A DNA stretch of 64,000 nucleotides from Viridothelium virens. Its lineage: Eukaryota; Ascomycota; Dothideomycetes; Trypetheliales; Trypetheliaceae. Of the stretch, positions 50,294 to 61,475 are shown piece by piece (the first letter of the stretch is position 1; each line of letters begins with the position of its first letter). The DNA is taken from positions 248,001-312,000 of the forward strand of contig ML991773.1 in NCBI GenBank assembly GCA_010094025.1, written 5' to 3'. The notes below the pieces were generated by a model that was given only the letters and a program-made list of their open reading frames with translations, was not told where the DNA came from and searched no databases. Position numbers and translations under genes: made by a program.

Positions 50294-51868
50294 ATGGTTC
50301 GGCACCTTGCTTGGGTGTTGATGAGTGCGTCAGCAGTCTCGACAACGGCAGTCTCAATTGCGCCATATGTGCACCACCAGAATGCATCTGAATCAATCCA
50401 GGACAGCTACATGGTTAAGTTCAAGAGTAATTACACCCTACAGAACCATCTGAGTCACGTCGGCTTGAACATCGCGCTATTGGGGGACGATTACTACAGC
50501 TTAGATATCCTGCCAGGATATCACATCAAAGTCAATGAATCAGTATTACAAAATATCATTAGGAGCGATAGCGGAGTCGAATGGGTCGAAGCCACCAGCG
50601 TCGCCCATATGCCTAACCTATTACCAGCAGAAACGGAGAGGAATACAATGAAGCGTTGGCAAGCGGCAGTAGAGGATCTCGCGCCTCCCGACCTCGTGAT
50701 GCAATCTTCTGCGGAAAAAATGTCCCTACCTACAGCAGATGGATTTTGGTATTGGAACGAGTCAGGCAGCGGTGTAGACATCTACATCTTAGACTCAGGC
50801 ATCAAGATTCATCATCCTGAATTTGAAAGTCGAGCTTCTAATTTCAGAGGCTGGCACCATACACCATACCTCAACGCTTCGCACAGTACGATGGAAGATG
50901 CGGACTCACATGGTATGTCAACGCTTTGCGCTTCCCTTTAGACCCGGATTCGTGCAGTCACATGCGTCGAGGCCTGACCCTCTTCCCTGATATCAATCTT
51001 AACCCTTACTGCAATGAGCAAGACTTCTTCTGATTTATATGCTCATCTAATAAGCTCTCTAGGCACCTGTGTAGCGTCTCTTGCCGGTGGAAAGGCGCTC
51101 GGGATTGCGAAGCGCGCGAATATCATTAATCTCAAAGTCGGGAGTGGAAGAGGAGCTCCACTCTCGGCCGTTGTGAAAGCATTAAAGTGAGTCCGAAAGC
51201 TCTTCGACGACCCTACATTAGGGATCCAAAGGGCACGGCGCTGATCGTATCATGACAGTGATGTGAGAGATACGCACAACACCAAGAAGCAGAACCAGGA
51301 CCGACCCTCTCGTTTTGCGGGATCAGTCATCAACATGTCATTGTTCGGATCTGATCGAAGCCTAGCTCTGGAAATAGCGATCCAGGAAGTGCTACGCGCT
51401 GGAATTCCTGTCGTGGTCTCGGCTGGAAATGAAGACAAAGATGCTGTCAACGCAATCCCATGTAACATACGCGGTACAGTCTGTGTTGCTTCGGTGGATA
51501 GACGATATAGAAAAGCCAGTTTCTCGAACTACGGACCAAATATCGCTCTGTCTGCGCCGGGAGAGACTGTAATGTGCGCGGGCTATCTAGGTGACGAGTT
51601 CGGTGTCACATTTCAAAGAGGAACTTCACTATCGGCGGCATATGTTACCGGGACCCTTGCAAATTTCATTAGCTACGAGAAACTGCAGTCGAATACGGAC
51701 CTGGTAATGCGACGAATGAGAGATAATTGGGACGTTGGGTATCTTGAGGACTTTCCAGCAGTTCCGGCGTCACCGAACACCTTCAATAACAATGGTTTCA
51801 GAAAGCACAATAAGCTGCAAACTCAGCCATACGTGGGCGCTCCTCACAGCCCGCATCTTCGTCGTTGA
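50294..51868 (+). CDS. Secreted subtilisin-like serine protease (S8)
   Basis: Three exons, join(50294..50912, 51063..51186, 51259..51868), 450 residues. A signal peptide (VRHLAWVLMSASAVSTTAVS) is followed by an inhibitor-type propeptide (YMVKFKSNYTLQNHL, ILPGYHIKV) and the catalytic domain from about 150. Catalytic residues are all present: Asp167 (YILDSGI), His206 (SHGTCVAS) and Ser371 (GTSLSAAY), with the oxyanion Asn305 in SAGNE. Introns have GTATGT and GTGAGT donors; the first splits the Gly codon of H-G-T. Proteinase K-type subtilases digest external or vacuolar protein. There is a Lys/Gln-rich loop before the Ser half and a short basic tail. The gene sits between the two related remnant repeats. 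Confidence 0.92.
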
Positions 51869-52888
51869 TGGGGTTTCATCCTCCTCGAAAATGCCAGATT
51901 AGTTAACTCTGCCACTCAGCCTCAGAATTGTCATGATAGTCAGCACGCTCGTCTGATTCTCGTCTATATGGAAGGCGCGGGGACTGAGACGGACGAAAAA
52001 CCACAGGTTGGGTTAGAGACGGGGCTAAAATCCGTGTATCAATCAAAAATACCAATCTGGTCATGACGTCCTTCACGGTGGTATCGTGAGTGACAGGTAA
52101 GATAGCGTGGTGGTCTGCATCAATATGGATTATTCCCAGTAGCAACCCGCCAGCAATTCACTCTCTAATGTATTCGTCGAAGATTGCATTTATTGGTTCT
52201 CTTTCAGATCAAATTCATACAAATGTAGTTGATGTGTGCTTGATGTTCTGTGACAGTACTTATTATGATATGCCTGTGGCAGATAGTAAAGTAGTCCTGG
52301 CATTCAAGTCCAAGCACTGCGATTGGAACTCGTAGACATTTCAACTGTCACGATCGACTGTATCCCCAATACCATTTTCAGGTTTCAAGTCGGGGAGACC
52401 CTCAACAGGAATACAGCATCTGCTATTATTCAGTAGAGGACTGCATCCTTGAACAATGAACTCCAAGAACTTGGTTGCAAATCGTTTCACTCCCGCAAGA
52501 TCCGACTGGGGGGTGCCCCGAACATCTAGAGGATGAATAACTATGATTTTGGGGAAAAGAGGGAGATATTGCTGGGGAACTTCAGTTGATGCCTTACTCA
52601 ACAAGTGTGGCAGACTTAGCCGTTTCTATGCTTATCTTGCTAATGGAAAATCGAATGAATATTGAGGATTTCTGCAACACTAGCGACGTAGTAACGTGAT
52701 AAGATTCTTTCTAAGACGCGTGAACATGGTTTGCAGTGAGAGTAGCTCTAGCTCCTGATGGACAGTACATGAGCTATGCTGATTGAATGGAAATTATCGT
52801 GCATTAAAATGATAGTAAACTCGTGATAAAGAGATCAAGCATCGTGTTCTCATGGTGGAAAATTTGCAACGCGCAAAATTGTGGCTGA
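51869..52888. other. Intergenic with a degenerate repeat
   Basis: About 1 kb; contains repeat copy B (52365-52510). Otherwise no gene supported. Confidence 0.45.
52365..52510 (-). repeat. Gene-remnant repeat, copy B
   Basis: Partner of copy A at 49174-49375. On the minus strand an 87-codon open frame (52341-52604) contains LAGVKRFATKFLEFIVQG and CIPVEGLPDL, which align with the peptides of copy A. The parent family is not recognised. Confidence 0.55.
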
Positions 52889-54284
52889 TTACACCACGGG
52901 CCTCTCCACAATTGGTAGGTGCATATCATCTAACTCGTGATCACCCATATCCTTATCTCTGGATGGAGATCTCGCCGTTGTTCCGGTCGAGGCCTTCTCC
53001 AAGTCGTATTCTCTACCAGCTGCGCCTTGATCGTCTGCCACTGTAGGCCACGTTCCTCTGCTATCTGAGACTGCAGATTTTTCGCGATCCGACCGTAACA
53101 GCGAACGTAAGACGGAGAGACTCAGGATCGACCGCTGAGACTTGCGAAGAGGCTTTTGAAGGATTGGCAAGCAAGCACAGATTATTGCGATCATAGGTTC
53201 ACAGACAGTGAACACATAGACATTGACAAAAATATCTAAGGCGACCGAATGTCAGCATTTGCCATGGTGTATACACTGTTACAAAGCAGCAGAACAAATT
53301 ACGGGAATAGCAGCGAGACTAGCCATACTTACAAGTAATGTCTGGAGAGTTCTGATGTGATTCGGCGCTCAGGATGGCGATTCGCGCTATACTCATGGCT
53401 GTCGCCCTATGCGTCGGTGGTCAGGATAATTCAACGGCATAAGATTTAAACAATGACAAGAATTCTTACAATGCACCAAGCCCTAATAGTGCTGCAACGC
53501 CGACTTTCTGTTGCGTCGACATCTGGAGCCTCCAAATATGCCAGCTTGGAAGAGCCACGACCATCACATCAGAAATGATATTGAGGACGGAGGTTGCGAC
53601 AGAAGTTTCAAATGACAGTTGACACCCTGATGTCCAGTAAGATGAGATTGGTCGGCATTCCAAGAATATGCTAAGGTAGGATCCAATGAACCATAGGACA
53701 ATCCAAACAGCAACAGCATATATAGCGAAGGCGAAAGACCTGTTGTTCGTTGTGAAGATTCGCGCATACAATGCCAATATTGATAGTTTCGCTAGTGCTA
53801 ATGTGGGCGCGTAGAGAAGTTCCGAGGCAAAGTTTACCTGAATAAGTTAGTATTCTCCTATTCATTATTATAAAATGACTGACTTTTGCGAACTTCACGA
53901 GATCTTCGGGCTGCACGGCAATAATGTGTCTGCCAACACCGTATGTTGTAGCTTGATGAGGACTGTTAGCGCTGAGTACACAGGGCCAGTTGATCGAAAT
54001 AACGCACTGAGGCATGTTGTAATGATAAGTCCTATTCCGCAGAACTGTACCAGTGCTCGAGTCAGCTTCAGTAACTCTTCTGGGACTTAACTTACCATAG
54101 ACGCTATGATTAACCAATCATCCAGCCCAAGAAGTGTGCCGCTTAAACGGCGACAAACCGGTCGAAGTACGACGCAGATGAAGGCAAGGAGACCAAAGAT
54201 CGCCACAGGAATATTTTGCTGATATGCACGATTGTCATGAATGTGTGCCTCTTCGTAGGAAATTTCTTCGGGAGAAAGATCCAT
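52889..54284 (-). CDS. Seven-TM rhodopsin-domain integral membrane protein (PTH11/SAT4-like)
   Basis: Six exons, complement(join(52889..53235, 53333..53406, 53470..53837, 53884..53951, 54008..54044, 54096..54284)), 360 residues. Seven hydrophobic segments can be traced: VAIFGLLAFICVVLRP, LIIASMFCGIGLII, ELLYAPTLALAKLSILALY, AIYAVAVWIVLWFIGSYLS, SVLNIISDVMVVALP, KVGVAALLGLGALAT and F-V-N-V-Y-V-F-T-V-C-E-P. Family hallmarks are the L-D-D-W after TM2, the A-K-L-S-I-L-A-L-Y-A-R-I-F segment, and CEPMIAIICACLPILQKPL. The C-terminal ~100 residues are a cytosolic Ser/Asp-rich tail. These fungal proteins include CFEM-lacking PTH11 relatives; the ligand is unknown. All five introns are 46-97 nt and every joint keeps the frame. 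Confidence 0.88.
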
Positions 54285-54409
54285 TATGGCAAGAGAGTTC
54301 CGTAAGGACAAGTAGAAGTGGAGCCCAAGAGGAATTACTCGAGATAAGAATCAGTGACTGGCATGTGAGGAATGATGTATCATTGTTCAGCTAGATAGCT
54401 ACATCGGGG

Positions 54410-54800
54410 ACAGAGCACATTGTTGTAGATGTAAGGCTAGTCGTTGTCGGCGCTGGACGTGAGAGAGGATAGTACACCGTTGATATAACTGGAATAGCTT
54501 ACCAGCCCTGCGAGAGACACCACCGTGGACGCATTTGGCTGTGACGGGTCGAATCGCACAGCAATTTGGCGGGGGATGCAACAGACTAAATCTGTACTGC
54601 ACTGATCCTGTTGTGATGTCATGCAGATCTTGCGCCTTTACTGCAGCTACAAATTGTAGGCGACCGGCACTCTCGCTTAGTAGGCCTGCAAATGGCGTCG
54701 AGTACGGAGTTATGTCTACTAACCAGTAACCCACGTTCGCTTCTAGATCAAGCCCGAGATGAGCTCGATATCTTAGAAAATGAGGGTCATTGGCTAGCAT
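54410..54800 (-). pseudogene. Gene remnant, family not recognised
   Basis: Minus-strand coding-like sequence (HDITTGSVQYRFSLLHP and SLAGLVSYSSYINGVLSSL) that appears in two frames and so looks broken. It lies just upstream of the rhodopsin-domain gene. I cannot name the parent family. Confidence 0.4.
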
Positions 54801-56400
54801 ACGAAAGGATTACAGGGACTTAACCAAAATCTCACTAGGTGAGAACAACTCGCCCCCATTTTCAGCCACCGATCAAGAAGTCCTGGAGAGAGCGATTGAG
54901 GAGCACACTTTATCGAAAACTGCCATCAGCACTATCCATAATTCAAATGCCGCATTCCGTGAGATGAGTTTCATTTCGCAATCTTAAGATGGCACTTGGT
55001 TGGAAAGAGGGCCCCCTCATACAGTATAGGAATTCGGCAAACTGGCACTTTTTCTTGAGACCATCCCTTTACGAAGCGAGACAGGACAAGACTACTCGTC
55101 GATGCCGGATATATATCGAGGAGCTTCACGATCGACAGCAAAGTCCTAAAATTGGGGCCATCAAAGGCCTGGACTTGGACTGTCGAAAGAGACGATGAAA
55201 GTGCACTTGATCTGCAAAGTCCACTCCCGAATAGCTTAGCGTTTGAAGTTTCGGCACATGGCTCTAGTTTGGGCCTTGAACCCACAGATTTTCCACTTTT
55301 CGTGTCTTCTTACAGGTCTGGATCACCAAGCAAGGTGTTGCACGTTAAACCCTTCCCGAATTAAACTATCTGTTCGTCAGCAAATCACGGAGGAGTTAAA
55401 GTACGTCTCATCCACCTAGGCATGGTGGTACCTCCCTACGTCTCGGCAGCTTTCTGCCGGCCCGCTCCCGCTCAGTGATGGCAGCATTCCGTGTCGAACG
55501 CATAGTAAGGCTGCAGCAACCTGCAACGGCATCTGGAGTCGCTTAAGTACTTCGACCGATTGATCTCAAAAGCGATGCCCCTTGGTGTTGGTGCGAACAT
55601 CTTACGCTGATATCAACGCTTGAGCGGGTAGGTAGCCTCCGCGAAATAGCCGAACATGGAGCTTCGAAGCTCTCTAGCGATTCGTCTAAGTCTCAATTTC
55701 GTCATAGGTGAGTGGTGTGGTAAGCTCTGCAGGATTCTGGCCTTTAAGAGGTTCAGCTATCACCAGCCACCCAGGCAACGATGCATTTGAGCCAGGCAAA
55801 CATTGTACGTTTGGCGTCTCTGGTGGATTGCTAGTTAACATTGCACATTTCAGCTAAGCGTAAGCAAACCTTGGTTGGTCTTGACGAATGGCGCAACAGT
55901 AATCCCCTTTCAAATAACCATACGCGCCACGCGTAATCTTCGTAATCTCGTTGGTGGCGCTGGCTAGTCAAGGGTTGGTTTGATCGAAATCACCGAATTG
56001 CCGACGTTTCACAGCCGCACACTCGCCAGTAGAAGGCTAGGCGCTACCTCTAGAGTACAGTATCATTCCCGTGATTCGGTACGATAGTCAATCCACCCAG
56101 GGTGCCAGGATGAAGTCTCGATTCGTCGCATCTCGATGGAAGAAGACGGTCAAAACTAATCCATAGCTTAATCCGACCTCATATGTCTCGCCCTCCTCAT
56201 GTTTGCACCTGTTTGCGCCTGAATAAGAAAATATCCTTGCGAGTGTACACTACAGCTGCGGTTTCGGAGAGCACTGCCGACCCTTTCTCACGTTTGAAGG
56301 TGAAGCCAGACTCAGGGCATAGATTCACACTACCACAATAACCACAAGGATCGAAATTTCTGCAGCTATCCGTGACAGACTTGATGATCGAAGACTAATC
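54801..56400. other. Intergenic, no gene recognised
   Basis: About 1.6 kb upstream of the P450 gene. Short open frames only, perhaps further decayed sequence around 54800-55360. Confidence 0.45.
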
Positions 56401-58059
56401 ATGCATGTTCTCATTCCCTTGTCTATTTTGCTCACAACTTGGGCTGCTTGGACAGGTGTCTGCCTCTTCAAGAACTATCAATTAGCCCGAAGAATCAACT
56501 TGCCAATCGTTCTGAGTCCAACTGGTACCTTGAACCCATTGTTCATAATCACCTACAAACTTCTGCCACCTGTAATTCCGCTTTTACAGTCGCTACCTTT
56601 TAACGTTGGGAGGTGGGCCAGATATACTTACTTGGGATGGCAATTCGATGACAAACATGCAGCTCATGATGAGTTTGGACCGGCTTTCGTACTTTGTACG
56701 CCCAGCCTTAATGAAGTAATCATTGCAGACCCATCAGCAGTCCATAACATTCTTACTAGAAGAAAAGATTTCGTCAAGCCGGCTATCATGTACGATGGAT
56801 TGAATGCATTTGGTAAAAATCTGGACTCTGTGGAAGGAGAAACATGGCAGAGGCATCGGAAGCTTACAGCTCCAAGCTTCAATGAGCGTGTCAGTTCTTC
56901 AGTCTGGTCAGAAAGCCTCCGACAAGCGAGTCAAATGCTTCAAGAATGGACTTCCTGTTCTGAGGGGACCCCAGATGTCGCAAGAGACACTGCGACCTTG
57001 GCCTTGCATGTTCTCAGCCATGCCGGGCTTGGCATCCAGTACGCATTCAAAGACGCAAAGAATAAAATTGAGGCACCGCATGAAATGAGTTACCGCGACG
57101 CTCTCTTCCTAGTTTTGACAAATTTTACAATGCTCGTCATGCTCCCGATGAATTTCATGACATCTTCATTTTTGCCTGCAAAAGTACGAAGGGTGGGCCA
57201 AGCATGCCAAGAGTTTAAACTATACATGAAAGAGATGATTGAAGGCGTAAAAGCCTCCGTGGCAGAGAATAAAGATAGTGAGGCGCACAATCTACTCGGT
57301 GCCCTGGTTCAAGCATCGCAGGCCGAAAAGCATGGCCTGAGCGATGACGAGCTTTACGGTAATCTGTTCATATACAACATGGCTGGCCATGAAACGACTG
57401 CAAATGCTGTGGCCACCTCGATTGCCTACCTGGCCGCAGCGCCACAATGGCAGGACTGGATCTGTGAGGAGTTGAGAACGGTTTTGGGAAAGTCATCTAG
57501 CGTTGAAGACTGGAATTACGAACATATGTATCCACGACTTAGACGTTGCCAAGCGATTCAGCTCGAAACACTTCGCATTCACGGGTCGACGGTCTTCCTT
57601 CCCAAGGCTACCGGCAGCCTAGCCCAAGTCGTGTCAATCAATGAGACCGAGTATCTCATACCTCCAAATACGTTCGTAATAGCAAACTCGCAAGCGCTTC
57701 ACTGTGACCCGCAGATTTGGGGCGCTGATGCGCTGCAATGGCGACCAGATCGATGGATCGTCAAATCTGGCGTCCCTGGAGAGGAGGAGCTCGTTGACCC
57801 TCCGCCAGGGGCTTTCATCGCGTGGGCTGGAGGACCAAGAGTCTGTCCTGGTAAAAAATTCTCCCAGGTTGAATTCACGGCAGTCATGGCTGCAATTTTT
57901 CGTGACTACACCGTGACTCCTAAAGCAAAGGACAACGAGACCGCGCAAAGAACCAGAGAACGATTGGAAAGGATGATCGAGGACTCAGCCATCACAGCGA
58001 TAACCCTTCAAATGAAGAATCCAAGGGACGTTCGCTTGAGTTGGTCTAGGAGACGATAG
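56401..58059 (+). CDS. Cytochrome P450 monooxygenase
   Basis: Single exon, 552 residues, no introns. An N-terminal membrane anchor (PLSILLTTWAAWTGVCLF) is followed by the P450 fold: WQRHRKLTAPSF (helix C), AGHETT at 328-333 (oxygen-binding helix I), ETLR (E389, R392), and the heme loop WAGGPRVCPGKKF with Cys482 as the fifth heme ligand. The usual Phe at the start of the heme loop is Trp here. The enzyme would sit in the ER membrane and oxidise a hydrophobic substrate with NADPH-P450 reductase. The substrate cannot be predicted; the nearest relatives would be needed. No secondary-metabolite backbone gene lies beside it in the window. An intronless P450 is uncommon in filamentous fungi. Confidence 0.93.
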   Translation: MHVLIPLSILLTTWAAWTGVCLFKNYQLARRINLPIVLSPTGTLNPLFIITYKLLPPVIPLLQSLPFNVGRWARYTYLGWQFDDKHAAHDEFGPAFVLCTPSLNEVIIADPSAVHNILTRRKDFVKPAIMYDGLNAFGKNLDSVEGETWQRHRKLTAPSFNERVSSSVWSESLRQASQMLQEWTSCSEGTPDVARDTATLALHVLSHAGLGIQYAFKDAKNKIEAPHEMSYRDALFLVLTNFTMLVMLPMNFMTSSFLPAKVRRVGQACQEFKLYMKEMIEGVKASVAENKDSEAHNLLGALVQASQAEKHGLSDDELYGNLFIYNMAGHETTANAVATSIAYLAAAPQWQDWICEELRTVLGKSSSVEDWNYEHMYPRLRRCQAIQLETLRIHGSTVFLPKATGSLAQVVSINETEYLIPPNTFVIANSQALHCDPQIWGADALQWRPDRWIVKSGVPGEEELVDPPPGAFIAWAGGPRVCPGKKFSQVEFTAVMAAIFRDYTVTPKAKDNETAQRTRERLERMIEDSAITAITLQMKNPRDVRLSWSRRR

Positions 58060-58720
58060 AAGTCAGACTGAATCTTCGTCCTCTTTGGAAACCGATGGGG
58101 GTTACGATGCAAAGATCCATTCGCCAAGGTCACCATATGTGAATGGAAAGCTGAATGGAACAAAAGATTGAAAATCCAGCTTTAGTGCTTGCGAATGACA
58201 TCACCACATCGAAAACCTTTGTATGATAGGTTATCGAATTGACAACGGGTATTGCTATCTTAGAGATGTAGCTCATCTCGAAGAAACGTTTGCGAACCTT
58301 CTGATGACAGACGGATTGGCAGTCTTTACTTTCCCAAATTTGGAGTCGGAAGTACTTCGCAGCGTGACTTTACGTAGAAAGGGATTGTGATATGATAATC
58401 TGTTAAAATTTACCGTAGGATCTTGACTCAACCTTTCTGGCTGGATAAGGGTTGGGATTGTAGACATGTCTCGACCCATTTGAGGACCTCTTCAGATGAG
58501 AACTAGAGAATGTGCAACTCATAATTCCAAGGGTAGAGTAATGGAAGGGAAAACGACACTCAAAGAGTAAGGGGTATGTGTGGGTGATGGTCGGGCTATT
58601 TTCACTCTTTTTGAACGGGGAGGCCCCCAGCCTAAACTGCGGTCATCAGGAAGGGCTTTGCAAGATAGTTCGGCATTTGAATATGGCGAGTTCATTTTAA
58701 AGCAAACTAAGCAAATGCTA
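58060..58720. other. Intergenic 3' of the P450 gene
   Basis: About 660 bp; the right part holds a minus-strand open frame (58519-58758) that may extend the candidate gene to the right, beginning after a poly-T/AATAG acceptor-like site at about 58715. Confidence 0.4.
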
Positions 58721-59790
58721 TTAAAAAAAAAAAGAAAAGAAAAGGACCGGCGACCCATCTCCCCTCACTTCTCCTCCTCCTCCTCCTTCTTCACCACCAC
58801 CTCCTCTTCCTCCTTCTTCACCACCTCCTCCTCCCCCCTCCCCCCTCCTCCTCTGCTCCTCCCGCTCCCCGCCGCCGGGGAGAGGGAATTGGGGGGTGGC
58901 GGCGGGGTCCGGGGCGCTGGTGATGGTGGTGGTGGTGGTGGTGGCCGCGGCGGGAGGTGGTCCCGGCACCACCAACGCCCAGGTGTCCACCGGGAAGGTA
59001 AGCCCTCCCGGCCCCCACAAGGCCAGAACTCGTCCCCAAATTGGGGTATTGGCGGTCGGGGCGCCGGGGGCAGAGGCGGCAGCGGGAGGGTCGGTGGCGG
59101 CTGCGGCGGCGGCGGGCATTTCGCTAATGAATCAATAATCCGCACAATAAATGACAAAGAAGGCATGATACTTACGCTTCTCCCTTCTCCGGCTGGGGCG
59201 GGCCGGCGGGGTTGGCGGGGAGGGGGACGGGAGCCCCAACCCCCAATATTGAACTGTCAATAGATAAGTTAGAAGTAAGAGAGGCATGGATGAAGGACGG
59301 ACAGGCTGAATGGAGGGGAGAGTAGGTCTTGATGGATGAGGCTGTCGATGAATAAGGGTGCCAATGAACAAGGGTGTCGATTGAGAACGGAGACTGTCGG
59401 GAGAAAAGATGCTCGAAACAGGCACGCAGGAGATCTATACTTACGACTTGATAGGGAGGCATCTGTTCAAGAATTAGCGAATAATTGCTTCCAAGGGATC
59501 AATCAGTGGAAGGAGAGGGTATACTTACGATGGCTGTTGCTGCTGCTGGGCTTGCTGTGGAGGAGGTTGATGTGGTGGTGGACTGCTCAAAGGTCAGTAA
59601 ACGGTTAGTGTGAAAAGGGTTGATAATGAAGAAAATTTTAACAACGGGGGAACCTTTGACAGTGGGAAGAGGGTTGATGATGAGGATAAGAAGAGGCGTA
59701 CTCACGATGGCGGTGGAGGATGGGAAGTTGGAGAAGAGAAAAGTCGAGACAAAAATGGGAAGCATACCTTATGAATTTTATTCGTGACAT
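58721..59790 (-). CDS. Candidate multi-exon low-complexity protein
   Basis: Tentative model complement(join(58721..59123, 59176..59253, 59445..59462, 59529..59582, 59768..59790)), 191 residues. Each intron begins GTATGC or GTAAGT and ends CAG or TAG; all joints are phase 2 and the three internal exons are 54, 18 and 78 nt. The product starts MSRIKFI, then is Pro/Gln-rich (PPPHQPPPQQAQQQQQP), then Ala/Pro-rich, and ends Gly/Glu-rich. No domain is seen. Against it: the sequence is simple and GC-rich, the other two frames of the last part are also open, and the 3' end is unclear. It could be a regulatory or RNA-binding protein tail, or chance. Confidence 0.35.
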
Positions 59791-59801
59791 TACCTAATCT
59801 C

Positions 59802-60576
59802 TTCCTACAAGCACCTACATCATTTCGACTATCTCGAGCGCTTTTTTTTAATCACATGCACCTACAAGACCATGGATTACTTGTTTTGGAAGGGTCTTTC
59901 CATCACTGAGTCTTGGCATTGAAATGCCAGTGTATCCCGCCCAAGTCATTGGCCGATCCCGATTCAGATTGCGGCCTTTTTATTTTATTCAGCCATCCTT
60001 CGCTTCCACCTATCCACATCATACAGCCATGATGTAGAGCAAATTAACTAGTAGCTCAGAGAAGGACAATTAACAACTTGGCGTCTGATTGAACTTGGAG
60101 GCATGTGTTGTTGACCTCTACCGTACACCAGCCCATTTTGACGTAGTTGATGGCTCTCGATCAGAGCTCCAATTCAAAATTACCATATCCAAAAACGAAA
60201 ATGAGCAGATTCATCGGAGTATCCGTGCCCTGCCTGAGGGGGTCCTGAGCAAATTAATAGTGGGGGTTTACGAGAAGTTAGGAAGGAGCGAGCCTGAGCG
60301 GCCCTTCAGCAAATTACCTTATCCGACCGCTCAAACATGCAGTGACGTGATGAGCCGGCTGTCCTTTGTAGAACTTCCATTTGCTCTAGTAACCTCCTTC
60401 TCGAGTTGACTCCAGGCTTCACAACGCAACGCACAGATTGACCCATTCTACTTTTATTGTCATTTGGCAACCCCCATTTCCCTTATACCGTGCCCTTTTA
60501 TTGTAGAATCTCTGTGCCCTTTGTAATAGCTTCCTCTTGTCTGACTCGGGCTACTCAAGGAAGGCCTGATTACAAA
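59802..60576. other. Intergenic, no gene recognised
   Basis: About 775 bp; no supported gene. It may include an upstream exon of the following candidate. Confidence 0.4.
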
Positions 60577-61038
60577 GAAGTCACCACGATAGACGGTGAT
60601 GATGACTGGCTGATCGAAGACACCCCTTCCAATCCACCAGCCAAGCGGCGGAAAGTAGAGTCCGCTGAGAGAGCGAAGCCCAGTCCTTTGGCAAATTCCG
60701 TCCAGAAAGGGAAGGCGAAGGCTGATCCTTTGACAGAAATCCTCAGCTCCACTAATGAGACGTCGACAAGGCCATCTGATGATGAGGAAGAGTTTGAGAG
60801 TCTGTGTGGAGAAGCTCGATCTCCTCGAGGTAGACGGCGACGATAACTGGATGCACGAAGGCCCTCTCTCCAGCCCACCAGCCATGCAAAAAAGCATAGA
60901 TGGGCTGACGAAGAGAAAAAAACACCCCGAATTCTTGAAGAAGTGTGCAGAAGGTCCAATACCCAGTCATACGAAAAAGGTATACGGACACCCTCCACCA
61001 AATTTGCCTTATCAGCGCGCGGACACTTTTGACCAATG
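60577..61038 (+). other. Candidate coding region with a duplicated D-G-D-D-x-W module
   Basis: Two related stretches in different frames. The first (60577-60846) reads TTIDGDDDWLIEDTPSNPPA, a KRRKVE nuclear-signal-like patch and an acidic tail. The second (from 60819) reads LEVDGDDNWMHEGPLSSPPA and then a Lys-rich part ending at 61037. At DNA level they share GTAGACGGCGACGATAACTGG-like blocks. It is not clear whether a splice or frameshift joins them; no ATG with a good context is obvious. Probably a recent internal duplication in a poorly conserved or decaying gene. Confidence 0.4.
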
Positions 61039-61395
61039 ACTTTCATCAGGCAATTGATGAAAGAGTTGAGGTCGGGCAATGACCTTCCCTCAGTTTCCTC
61101 AATGACCAGGGACTCAAGTTCACCTCAAGTTCACGAAACAACACGAGCGAGGATTCCTTGACTGAGTATCGTCCCGATGCGTCCCGTGGTTGAGGGGTGC
61201 CTGATGCCATTTGCGGTATTTCAGCATTGCGAAGGTCGAGAATACGCTCCCGTGGTGTGAAACAGAGAATGCGAGGTCCAGAGGAAGCTCGCCTACAGCA
61301 GCATCATCCTGATGTACCCCTCCATTGAGGAGAGATATTCCACTGTCGTTCAGAGCTCATCTTCAATGGGCCTGCGGCCACACAGTGCTCTTACG

Positions 61396-61475
61396 GCGGG
61401 CCGTGTGATACCTGTGCTACTGCCTTTCAGGCGGGCCGAGTGATACCTGCGCTACTGCCCTCGGGGCGTGCCGAG
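61396..61475 (+). repeat. 35-bp tandem repeat
   Basis: Units at 61396-61430 and 61431-61465, with about ten bases of a third. They share GTGATACCTG and GCTACTGCC; differences are mostly transitions. Confidence 0.8.

Noticed and set aside
56401-58059. Secondary-metabolite cluster around the P450
   Set aside because: No polyketide synthase, NRPS, terpene synthase or cluster regulator is visible beside it in the window.
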